Positions 10,701 to 17,517 of a DNA stretch of 64,000 nt are shown piece by piece. The number at the start of each line of letters is the position of its first letter. Positions within the stretch are counted from its first letter, which is position 1. The position numbers were made by a program, and so were the translations under genes. The notes beneath the pieces are model-generated. The model worked only from the letters and a program-made list of their open reading frames with translations, did no database searches and was not told where the DNA came from. The stretch comes from an uncultured Bacteroidota bacterium (GTDB lineage Bacteria; Bacteroidota; Bacteroidia; Chitinophagales; Chitinophagaceae): assembly GCA_903903635.1 (NCBI GenBank), contig CAIUZK010000026.1:1-64000 (forward strand), read 5' to 3'.

Positions 10701-10929
10701 TGATGTTTTCCGTCCTATTTTCCCTGGAGGTAGTTTCCACAGGTTCCATAAGTTCCAGATTGTAAATCGTTGGGGTGCATTAATGTTTGATGGAGGTAAT
10801 AGCAATACATCATGGGATGGTACTTTAAATGGTGTGCCACAGGATATGGGTGTTTACTTTTATTACATCAAGTATGATTGCGGAGGGGCAACTGTTGAAA
10901 CTAAGGGAGATGTTACTTTGATCAGGTAA
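7783..10929 (+). CDS. Large secreted Ig/PKD-like repeat protein with type B (CHU_C) sorting domain, paralogue B
   Basis: A 1048-residue protein with a signal peptide ending near AKGQ. Its N-terminal domain (about 20-185, glycine- and cysteine-containing, with VRIHTWGINGGPLGSGEY-like sequence) is unrelated to that of paralogue A. From about residue 190 it follows paralogue A domain by domain: Ig/PKD-like modules with MNYCQGE, MQYCQFIGP, WCQFRTPGP and YCQHDIAKP. The CHU_C C-terminus contains FTPNGDGKNDVFRP, VNRWGALMFDGG and GDVTLIR. The type B domain predicts secretion and surface attachment by the type IX system. It is flanked by terminators on both sides, so it is probably transcribed alone. 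Function beyond a surface structural or adhesive role cannot be read from the sequence. Confidence 0.85.
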   Translation: MRYLYTVAIAILLSFTAKGQFMIISNFTGTSFYGSLGVTVTSMGSVSTGGGSCLGAPLEYWAGQTGPGAYIYTVSAPVYRIRVHTWGINGGPLGSGEYCQMYINGAIYALTPADVTSYTECLPGGGPMYISAGRWMGPVGLTSNYNGGDYIISVCTGISSFELWCNGSLSGVAYHVEVDTVRPPACVHAVNNSPCIGDTLKLDMEGDSTGATYSWTGPGGFTSTLQNPFIYPSTFPDSGLYHVIRYAGVVNDTDSTYVVIHPKPVVNVTNNSPLCSNITSTLQLGVTPDSTGETFLWVGPPISGFTSTLQNPNFTTFVAADTGNYWVYATTQYGCKDTGHTHVSVVDPPPTPTVSDMNYCQGEIFVPFTLGGIIPGDTVLWYTTPTGGFSSTIAITVNTAVPGMYHVWVSQKLGQCESGRGTDSVRVTTTPPAPVVTGPMQYCQFIGPIVTLTVTTTPSGVARWYTMATGGSFTLAQPYINVNAAGVHNYWVSQIDSGCEGPRTPVTITIHPKPAPPIITQTPWCQFRTPGPVSGVPSGTGDQLLWYGPGVTAGSIVAPTPGTFVAPDTIKYYVTETTIYGCVSDSTLDVVVIKVKPPIPVTKDISYCQHDIAKPLNWLADSIATSHLNWYYHGTSLNPTPIPVTDTLPGTYTWYVSQTVPNNVTGCEGDSASVSVRIVYKPVFGIQVSSPFVCQFDSIKLSYCCGPTLFAPGYLWTLPAGAIAVAHTSIYDSSIMVQFDSANQNNYVILRASDDSNFCAGYDTVRIKVVKQPDMATYTKPDVCLGDTVQLGLANISPDAFAYYWYIDSVPMSSSTAIRMISHNSHSGGPYTISWVDSGKHVITITSTTIEGCKSMPAYDSVNVHTMPDASFIILGVDSLSKFGDKFCLEDSVQFSANKINYRYSYEWSPAHYFDNLNTPVIFGKMESENSLITLKVTDPFGCYATTSQLIKPATCCAVTFPDAFTPNGDGKNDVFRPIFPGGSFHRFHKFQIVNRWGALMFDGGNSNTSWDGTLNGVPQDMGVYFYYIKYDCGGATVETKGDVTLIR
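8341..10929 (+). repeat. Duplicated block, copy 2 (2.6 kb, C-terminal part of paralogue B)
   Basis: Counterpart of 4919-7497. The two copies are almost equal in length (2579 and 2589 bp) and collinear to the stop codon. They differ by scattered, mainly third-position changes, so the duplication is not recent. Confidence 0.8.
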
Positions 10930-10949
10930 TTGATTTTTCGAAATAACAT

Positions 10950-10983
10950 AAAATACCATCGTTTAGACGGTGGTATTTTTTTT
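10950..10983 (+). terminator. Rho-independent terminator after paralogue B
   Basis: AAATACCATCG pairs with CGGTGGTATTT (one G-T pair) around a short loop and runs directly into eight or more T residues, about 20 bp after the stop codon. Confidence 0.85.
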
Positions 10984-11069
10984 GAAGGATTTTTATGTTA
11001 CTTTTATGTATTGCAGTAATTCCGATAATACATAGCATGAAATAAACATCATGGGTATTCCGGACTAAG

Positions 11070-11225
11070 GGCATGTAAGAAAATAAAGGTTACTTTTTAT
11101 CTTGTTCTTTTCCATTTTTGCTTCGTTGTAAAAGTCTTTAAATAGCTAACTATTCGCAGATTTTACGCCTTGCAAAAATGAAAAATAACTGCGTCAAAAA
11201 GCAACCTTTATTTCCTTACAAGCCC
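11070..11225. mobile_element. Long-hairpin MITE-like element, copy 1 (divergent arms)
   Basis: The element begins GGGCATGTAAGAAAATAAAG and ends in the near-exact inverted complement. A direct TAA flanks both sides. The core (TTCGTTGTAAAAGTC ... ATTCGCAGATTTTACGCC) is shared almost base for base with copies 2 and 3 at 26307 and 41593. The outer ~25 bases of each arm are quite different from those copies but still pair with each other. No coding capacity. Confidence 0.75.
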
Positions 11226-11284
11226 TAAGTAAACAGGTTATATATTGATTGGAAATTATCCATTAAACAGGTACAATTTTAAAA

Positions 11285-13744
11285 ATGAAAAGAAAAGCAA
11301 TTATTTCGGTTTGTATGGTGCTGGCAAGTTTCTGCCAGGTGAATGCAAAAGGGCCGGCAGATGGTAACAACAGGCTTTATTTTATTGAAAATAGCGGTCA
11401 GGTTGTTGATCAGTTTGCTCATTCCAGAAATGATATTCAATTTGTGTTGCGGGGCAAGGGTGTAAACTTGTTTGTAGGTAATGGCCAGTTACATTATCAG
11501 TTTAGCCACGTGTCGAACAATAGCGTTTTGCCGGATGATAATAACAAATATGAGAAAATTGAGCGCCCTGCCGGAAGTACTGGTAAAGAATTGGGTTATG
11601 ATAAACTACCGGGAAAGGAATTTACCAGTTACAGACTTGATGTGGAGTTGGCAGGGGCAAATCAGGATGCAACGGTTATTAAAGAGCAGATGCTTCCTTA
11701 TTATGAAAATTACTACCTGCCCGGTTGCCCTGCAGGTGGCGCTACAGCTCATACTTTTGAAAAAATAACCTACAAAAATATTTACCCGTCAATTGATTGG
11801 GTGATTTATATTAAAGACAACAAACTGGAGCATGAATTTGTTATAGGCAAGGGTGGAGATGCAGCCAATATTAAACTGAAATACAGTGGTCAGGATAAAA
11901 TGAAAATAAACCAGGATGGCAGTTTTACCGTATCAACCCCCATGGGGAGTGTTACTGAGCATGCGCCATTCAGTTATAATTCAACCGGCGTTATATTTTC
12001 TTCGTACAACCTTGACAAGAGTGTGCTGGGTTATACAGTGAACGGGAAAGGCAGTATGGTTATTGATCCGGGTATATTGTGGGCTACGTATTATGGGCCA
12101 GATTCTCTGGCTACCGATTTTTATGCCTGTGTAAGTGATCATGCAGGTAGTATTTATGCCGGTGGCCTTACCTGGGGAGGAACAAGTATTGCCACATCGG
12201 GAAGCTACCAATCGGTTTATGGTGGCGGATGTGATGCATTTCTGGTAAAATTTGATACTTCAGGTAACAGGATATGGTCTACCTATTATGGTGGTACCGG
12301 CGGAGATTGGGGTATAGGAGTATCGTGCGATAAAGACGGGAATGTTTACATGGCCGGGGTAACACAGGGGAGTTTGACCGGGATAGCAACAGCAGGTTGC
12401 CAGCAGCCTGTGTATGGTGGTGGTTTGGAAGATGGATTCCTGGTGAAGTTTACAGCGAATGGTATCAGGAAATGGGGCACCTACCTGGGTGGTACCGGTG
12501 CCGAAATACCAGGGGCGGTAGTATGTGATACAATAGGGCATGTGTATGTAGGTGGATTTACAACTGGCAGCACTACTAATATATCAACACCTGGCAGCTT
12601 CCTGCCTGCAACCGGCGGTGGTTATGAAGATTACCTGGTGCAGTATGATACCGCAGGGGTAAGGCAATGGGGTACCTATTATGGAGGTAGTGGGGCTGAA
12701 TATGGAGGTAGTGTTTGCTCAGATGGCGTTAATGTTTTTATGACCGGATATACTTCAAGTACTACCGGGATGACTACCCTGGGATGTTACCAGCCTGTAT
12801 ATGGAGGTTCCAATGATGTATTTGTAGCCAAATTTGACAACACAGGCCTTCGTAACTGGGGTACATATTATGGCGGTGCGGCAAGCGAAACCGCCGGTGG
12901 TATAACCTGCGATTATGGCGGTAATATTTTGATTCTGGGAGCCACCAATAGTGATGCGGGCATTGCCAGTCCGGGATGTTTTCAGGCGGTAAGGGGCGGA
13001 GGTACGGATGCGTTTCTGCTGCAACTGGAGCCTGAGTTGGGTGGCCGCTTATGGTGTACCTATTATGGCGGACCAGGTGCCGAAAACATAGATATGAGCC
13101 GCATTACAGCCGATGATTCGGGTAATGTATACATTATAGGTTCTACTACCAGCCTTACAGGAATAGCCACAATAGTTGGTTGGCAGACTGGTTATGGCGG
13201 TGGCGCAAATGACGGATTCTTTGCCAAGTTCACCGGTTCAGGCAACGAAAAATGGAGTACTTACTATGGCGGTGTGGGTGATGAAATGGCCAAGGGGCTG
13301 ACCTTTGATGCCCATTGCGTGTATATGTGCGGTAAAACAACCAGCAATAACAATATAGCCACTGCGGGCGCATTTCTGCCTACTATTCCCGATCCGGCGG
13401 CATCTACCTACTATTATGGTTTTCTTGCCAGGGTAGGGGTAATAGATACTCCGGATATCACTCTTTATACCGGCACTGAGCCAGCGGCAATGAACTTCGC
13501 AGTTTTCCCGAACCCCAATAACGGATCGTTTGTGCTTGCGGGCACTGTGCATGGCGTACAGGGCAACCTGCAGATTACGGTAACTGATGCAGCAGGAAGG
13601 GTAGTAATGACTGATCATGCTGCTATTATTGGCAGTGTAATAAACAAGTCAATATCTTTTGAACCTGAAATGTCCGCCGGGGTTTATTTTCTCAATCTGA
13701 AATGCGACGGGGTAGGGAAAACCCTGAAACTTGTGAAAGAATAA
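11285..13744 (+). CDS. SBBP-repeat (beta-propeller) protein with type A T9SS sorting domain
   Basis: An 819-residue secreted protein with a signal peptide ending near VNAKG. An N-terminal beta-rich domain (about 28-260, with YFIENSGQVV and a KITYKNIYPSIDWVIY segment) matches the domain that commonly precedes SBBP repeats. Seven SBBP-type repeats follow (about 265-710), each marked by W.TYYGG..GE/D and a DxxGNVYxxGxT strand: WATYYGPDS, WSTYYGGTG, WGTYLGGTG, WGTYYGGSG, WGTYYGGAA, WCTYYGGPG and WSTYYGGVG. Seven blades would close one propeller. The C-terminus is a type A sorting domain (FAVFPNPNNGSFVL ... GVYFLNLKCDG). Export by the type IX system is expected. The ligand is unknown. The hairpin element lies upstream, and the gene converges on the minus-strand lipoprotein 18 bp away. 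Confidence 0.85.
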   Translation: MKRKAIISVCMVLASFCQVNAKGPADGNNRLYFIENSGQVVDQFAHSRNDIQFVLRGKGVNLFVGNGQLHYQFSHVSNNSVLPDDNNKYEKIERPAGSTGKELGYDKLPGKEFTSYRLDVELAGANQDATVIKEQMLPYYENYYLPGCPAGGATAHTFEKITYKNIYPSIDWVIYIKDNKLEHEFVIGKGGDAANIKLKYSGQDKMKINQDGSFTVSTPMGSVTEHAPFSYNSTGVIFSSYNLDKSVLGYTVNGKGSMVIDPGILWATYYGPDSLATDFYACVSDHAGSIYAGGLTWGGTSIATSGSYQSVYGGGCDAFLVKFDTSGNRIWSTYYGGTGGDWGIGVSCDKDGNVYMAGVTQGSLTGIATAGCQQPVYGGGLEDGFLVKFTANGIRKWGTYLGGTGAEIPGAVVCDTIGHVYVGGFTTGSTTNISTPGSFLPATGGGYEDYLVQYDTAGVRQWGTYYGGSGAEYGGSVCSDGVNVFMTGYTSSTTGMTTLGCYQPVYGGSNDVFVAKFDNTGLRNWGTYYGGAASETAGGITCDYGGNILILGATNSDAGIASPGCFQAVRGGGTDAFLLQLEPELGGRLWCTYYGGPGAENIDMSRITADDSGNVYIIGSTTSLTGIATIVGWQTGYGGGANDGFFAKFTGSGNEKWSTYYGGVGDEMAKGLTFDAHCVYMCGKTTSNNNIATAGAFLPTIPDPAASTYYYGFLARVGVIDTPDITLYTGTEPAAMNFAVFPNPNNGSFVLAGTVHGVQGNLQITVTDAAGRVVMTDHAAIIGSVINKSISFEPEMSAGVYFLNLKCDGVGKTLKLVKE

Positions 13745-13762
13745 CCTGCAGTATCCTGATTA

Positions 13763-14200
13763 TCAGAAGGTATAGCCCTTGATATACTCCATACGTGTAG
13801 CGGTGCGGGTACAGATCACCTCAAAGTAGTCGTAAAAGGTAGTGTCTTTGGCTACTTTGAATCCAATGATAAATGAGCAGGGCATATTGCCCTTTCTAAG
13901 TATCGGAATCAGGTCTTCGCCGCCCTTGGGCATGGTGAACTTGCCAGATGCGGAATTGGGCCCGTAACCGGCCTCTACATCGTAAACTCCTCTTTCTATA
14001 AGGCTGTCGGCTATTACTTTTACCGTGCATTTGGTATGGTTAAGCGTATCGTCGAGTACCGTTTCCTGCATTGTGGCTACCACTGTGCCGGGGCGGGGCA
14101 TGCCATGCGGTCCATTTTCATTTTTATTATCAGCGGATCCGGTACAGGAGCCTAGTGCTATGGCGGCAGATATACCGAGAACAAGTACTTTATTTTTCAT
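13763..14200 (-). CDS. Small hypothetical lipoprotein
   Basis: The ORF track extends to 14305. The internal ATG at 14200 is preferred because it places MKNKVLVLGISAAIALGSC, a standard lipoprotein signal with lipobox LGSC, at the N-terminus. The 145-residue product then has a short Asn/Glu-rich linker and a soluble domain of about 110 residues containing KCTVKVIADSLIERGVYDVE and PKGGEDLIPILRKG. I do not recognise the family. It should be an outer- or inner-membrane-tethered periplasmic protein. The next upstream minus-strand gene is also a lipoprotein, 214 bp away. The stop codon is 18 bp from the convergent SBBP gene. Confidence 0.65.
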   Translation of the reverse strand: MKNKVLVLGISAAIALGSCTGSADNKNENGPHGMPRPGTVVATMQETVLDDTLNHTKCTVKVIADSLIERGVYDVEAGYGPNSASGKFTMPKGGEDLIPILRKGNMPCSFIIGFKVAKDTTFYDYFEVICTRTATRMEYIKGYTF

Positions 14201-14250
14201 GCAGCTTGTACCAATTGCTATCTGGTATTTATTACTGAACCTGGTATTCA

Positions 14251-14409
14251 TTGCTTTGTTCAAAAAAAAGTGATGATTATGTATTAGGAATTGTTGATGC
14301 CCCAAAGTCAGGGGTGAATCCTGAACAGGATAAAATAGTTATTTCGATAGCGCTGAAAGATGGATATCTGCTAACCTATATGATACGGGGCAATAGCATG
14401 CTTTTCTAA
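14251..14409 (+). other. Short protein-like open frame between two minus-strand genes (possible gene remnant)
   Basis: A plus-strand frame, too short for the ORF track, reads YVLGIVDAPKSGVNPEQDKI followed by VISIALKDGYLLTYMIRG and a TAA at 14407-14409. Only a TTG start is available, and a TGA closes the frame about 30 bp upstream. The composition looks like real protein, but there is no start signal and no partner gene. It could be a remnant of a displaced gene or chance. Confidence 0.2.
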
Positions 14410-14414
14410 GTTGA

Positions 14415-15284
14415 TCATAACGGCATATCTACCCTGACCTGCCTTGAAAAGGCTTTACCATTGGCATCTTTACCGTCTATCTTCCACATTACAGAACGGA
14501 GAATTATGTAACATGGTTTTTGATTTACGGCACGCGCATTGCGAACGCTTTCTTCCCATTCCTGTGTTTTGCGGCGGCTGAAATGATGCTTGCGTGCTGA
14601 TTTTGCAACAGCATTCCTGATCTCCCCCCTGTTGGCTTCTGAATAGTCGAGTGATTTTGCATCAAGCCCAGTGATTTTATAAATATTGTTTGATCCGCTG
14701 AGCGACTGCCATGCAGTTGTAGTTGATAAACTTTCCAGGGGTAATGTGCCCAGATTATTTTTAACAGCGATCACCGTCTGGTAACGCTGCGAAACTTTGG
14801 TTACACCAGGTGTAACCTGAAGCTGATTGCCCGCAATAGTCCCGCTAACAAAACTAAAAACAGCCCCCGATGCTTTTTCCAGGTTGGCTTTCCCTGATAA
14901 CTTTGCAGTCACATTAGGTATCAAAACCGTTGCGACCTTAAAATCGGCCTTAATTCCGTTGCCGCTCAATTGAACTGATGGGGCTACCTGCTTTACCGGA
15001 GTTGGTGTGACTGAGGTAGTTGCAGCAGTATTTTTGGGTGTATCGGCAACAGGTTTTGTTTCAATTTTTTTGGCTGCTTCAACCGAGTCTTTGATATCGG
15101 CTGTTTTGATCTTCGGCTGCAGATCAGTAACAAGGTCGCGCAGTTTTTCAGGATCTTTTTCTGTTACAATTGTAGAAGAATCACCCAAAACAATTGGCCC
15201 ATGATTTTTAGACTGAATATTATTGCAGGAAAAAAGCAATACTGCAGAAGCTATGAAGGCGATATATGTTGACCGATTTTCCAT
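14415..15284 (-). CDS. Hypothetical lipoprotein with Lys/Pro/Thr-rich linker
   Basis: Start taken at the ATG at 15284, giving MENRSTYIAFIASAVLLFSC with lipobox LFSC; an ATG three codons earlier is equally possible. The product is about 289 residues. A low-complexity segment (about 40-115, rich in Lys, Asp, Thr and Pro) acts as a linker. The folded part contains VATVLIPNVTAKLSGKA, then a basic C-terminal region with KHHFSRRKTQEWEESVRNA. Two cysteine-poor beta-type stretches are visible. No family recognised and no catalytic motif seen. It lies between a smaller lipoprotein and the E1 dehydrogenase gene, all on the minus strand, with gaps too large to insist on an operon. Confidence 0.65.
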   Translation of the reverse strand: MENRSTYIAFIASAVLLFSCNNIQSKNHGPIVLGDSSTIVTEKDPEKLRDLVTDLQPKIKTADIKDSVEAAKKIETKPVADTPKNTAATTSVTPTPVKQVAPSVQLSGNGIKADFKVATVLIPNVTAKLSGKANLEKASGAVFSFVSGTIAGNQLQVTPGVTKVSQRYQTVIAVKNNLGTLPLESLSTTTAWQSLSGSNNIYKITGLDAKSLDYSEANRGEIRNAVAKSARKHHFSRRKTQEWEESVRNARAVNQKPCYIILRSVMWKIDGKDANGKAFSRQVRVDMPL

Positions 15285-15382
15285 ACAAAACAAATTTCAG
15301 ATACGAATGTAGTTTACAAAAAGCCAAAAGCCAAAAGTCGGCAATCAAAAACTAATGGAATATAGCCAGATGAGAATAGCGG

Positions 15383-17359
15383 CTAATAAGCGATCAGTTT
15401 TTGTACTATACCATCCAAACGGCTATTGGCCATAAAGTTATGTTCCAGTTCAATTGCAAAAGGTATTGGAGTGTCGAGGCTGGCACAACGCATTACCGGT
15501 GCATCCAGGTTTTCAAAACAATGTTCTGATATCCAGGCAGCCAGCTCACCGCCTATACCTCCCACAAGGATGTCTTCATGCAACAATAATACCTTGCCTG
15601 TGCGTTGCACAGCAGCTTTAATGGCTTCGTAATCCAGAGGCAGCAATGTGCGCAGATCAAGAATATCGATAGATATGTCTGTGTGCTTTTTTGCATACTC
15701 CATGGCCCAATGCACACCCATTCCGTAGGTGATAATAGAGATGTCAGTTCCGTTCTGCACAGTTCTGGCCTTGCCTATCTCCACCATATAATAATCATCA
15801 GGTACCATTCCGCTTATACTCCGGTACAGGGCCTTATGCTCGAAAAACATTACGGGATTGGGATCATTAAAAGCAGCAATAAGCAATCCCTTTGCATCTT
15901 CCGGTGTTGACGGATAAACGACTTTCAGACCGGGAGTATGAACAAACCATGCTTCATTGCTCTGGGAATGAAAAGGACCGGCACCTACGCCGCCACCAGT
16001 TGGCATACGTATCACCACATCGGCATTTTGTCCCCAGCGGTAATGTATCTTGGCCAGATTATTAATGATCTGGTTGAATCCTACTGTTACGAAATCAGCA
16101 AACTGCATTTCCATCATCGACTTAAAACCCTTGATGGATAAGCCCAGTGCACTGCCTACAATGGCACTCTCACATAAAGGGGTATTGCGCACCCTTGCCT
16201 TTCCAAATTGCTGAACAAATCCTTCGGTAACCTTGAATGCACCACCATATTCTGCAATATCCTGCCCCATCAGCACCAGGTTAGGGTGTCTTTCCATCGA
16301 TTGCCTTAAGCCATCACTTATAGCCTGAATAAATTTTTTCCCGGTTGCCGCTGCTCCTGGTTTAACAGATGCAGAAGTACATGGGGCATAGACATCTGCC
16401 AATTCTTCGCTTGTATTTGCCTTAATTGCAGGAGCTTCAAAACCGCGGGCGATGCCATCTTCAATTTCCTTTTGTATTGTTGCCCTGATAAGTGTGATAG
16501 CCTCATCATCAAGCAATTTCTGGTTCTTAAGGTACTCCTCGTAATTGGCAAGCGGGTCTTTTTTGCCCCAAATTTCGAATAATTCCCTGGGCACATATTT
16601 CACGCCGCTGGCCTCCTCATGGCCCCGCATTCTAAAGGTCATGCATTCCACCAGTATTGGCTTCTGTTCCTTGATGCAGTAAGCCCTGGCGGCTGCTATT
16701 TCCTTATAAACTTCAAGGATGTTATTGCCATCGATGGTGATACCTTTAATACCATATCCTATAGCCTTGTCGGCAATTTGCCGACATATAAACTGCTCAC
16801 TGCTGGGTGTACTTAATCCATAGCCATTATTCTCTATCAGAAAGATAACAGGCAGGCCCCAAACCGCAGCCACATTGACTGCCTCGTGAAAATCGCCCTC
16901 GCTGGTTCCGCCATCTCCGCTGAATGCCAGTGAGATTTTGTTTTCCTTCCTTAATTTATGAGCAAGGGCAACACCATCGGCTATAGCCAGTTGCGGACCC
17001 AGGTGGCTGATCATGCCGCAGATGTGGTATTCGTTGGCGCCAAAATGGAATGACCTTTCGCGTCCCTTACTGAATCCATCTTTACTGCCCTGCCACTGCA
17101 TAAACAATTTATCGAACGGCATTTTACGTGCGGTAAACACCCCCAGATTGCGGTGCATGGGCATAATATACTCATCAGGATCCAACGCCATTGTAGCGCC
17201 CACAGCTATGGCTTCCTGCCCTATGCCGCTGAACCACTTACTGATACGCCCCTGGCGTAGCAGCACCAGCATTTTTTCTTCAATCATGCGCGGCCGCACC
17301 AATTCCATATATAATTGCAACAGTTGTTCGTCAGATATGCCTTTACGGTCGAATTGCAT
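15383..17359 (-). CDS. 2-oxoacid dehydrogenase E1, fused alpha and beta subunits
   Basis: This 658-residue thiamine-diphosphate enzyme is the E1 (decarboxylating) component of a branched-chain or pyruvate-type 2-oxoacid dehydrogenase complex. It transfers the acyl group to the lipoyl domain of E2. The alpha part (about 1-310) has the ThDP motif GDGGTSEGDFHEA at 148-160 closed by ENNGYG near 176. The beta part (about 340-658) begins KKFIQAISDGLRQSMERHPN and includes GQDIAEYGGAF, PTGGGVGAGPFHSQSNE and the C-terminal LLLHEDILVGGIGGELA. Alpha-beta fusion is common in Bacteroidota. E2 and E3 genes are not in the window. Substrate class cannot be fixed from sequence alone, and branched-chain is the usual annotation. 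It is divergent from the AlbA_2 gene. Confidence 0.9.
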   Translation of the reverse strand: MQFDRKGISDEQLLQLYMELVRPRMIEEKMLVLLRQGRISKWFSGIGQEAIAVGATMALDPDEYIMPMHRNLGVFTARKMPFDKLFMQWQGSKDGFSKGRERSFHFGANEYHICGMISHLGPQLAIADGVALAHKLRKENKISLAFSGDGGTSEGDFHEAVNVAAVWGLPVIFLIENNGYGLSTPSSEQFICRQIADKAIGYGIKGITIDGNNILEVYKEIAAARAYCIKEQKPILVECMTFRMRGHEEASGVKYVPRELFEIWGKKDPLANYEEYLKNQKLLDDEAITLIRATIQKEIEDGIARGFEAPAIKANTSEELADVYAPCTSASVKPGAAATGKKFIQAISDGLRQSMERHPNLVLMGQDIAEYGGAFKVTEGFVQQFGKARVRNTPLCESAIVGSALGLSIKGFKSMMEMQFADFVTVGFNQIINNLAKIHYRWGQNADVVIRMPTGGGVGAGPFHSQSNEAWFVHTPGLKVVYPSTPEDAKGLLIAAFNDPNPVMFFEHKALYRSISGMVPDDYYMVEIGKARTVQNGTDISIITYGMGVHWAMEYAKKHTDISIDILDLRTLLPLDYEAIKAAVQRTGKVLLLHEDILVGGIGGELAAWISEHCFENLDAPVMRCASLDTPIPFAIELEHNFMANSRLDGIVQKLIAY

Positions 17360-17517
17360 AAGCGGTATTTGTGGGGCAAAAGTAAGAAGGGGAAGGGAAA
17401 AGTTGCTACCGCTTTTAAAAATGGGAAAAATGGATCAATTATTACTGTAAAGCAAAGAAGAAACCATAAAAATGGGAATTTGGATTAAATTTGATTGTTC
17501 AAAGAAAAATCCAAAAA

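Larger units (their letters stand above)
10930..11284. other. Intergenic region with terminator and hairpin element
   Basis: Holds the terminator at 10950-10983 and the first copy of the ~157-bp long-hairpin element (11070-11225). The last 60 bp before the next start codon show no clear promoter consensus. Confidence 0.6.

Noticed and set aside
11070-11225. The hairpin elements as ordinary terminators
   Set aside because: At about 157 bp with a conserved internal core and direct 3-bp flanks they are much larger than terminators, and proper terminators are already present next to copies 1 and 3.
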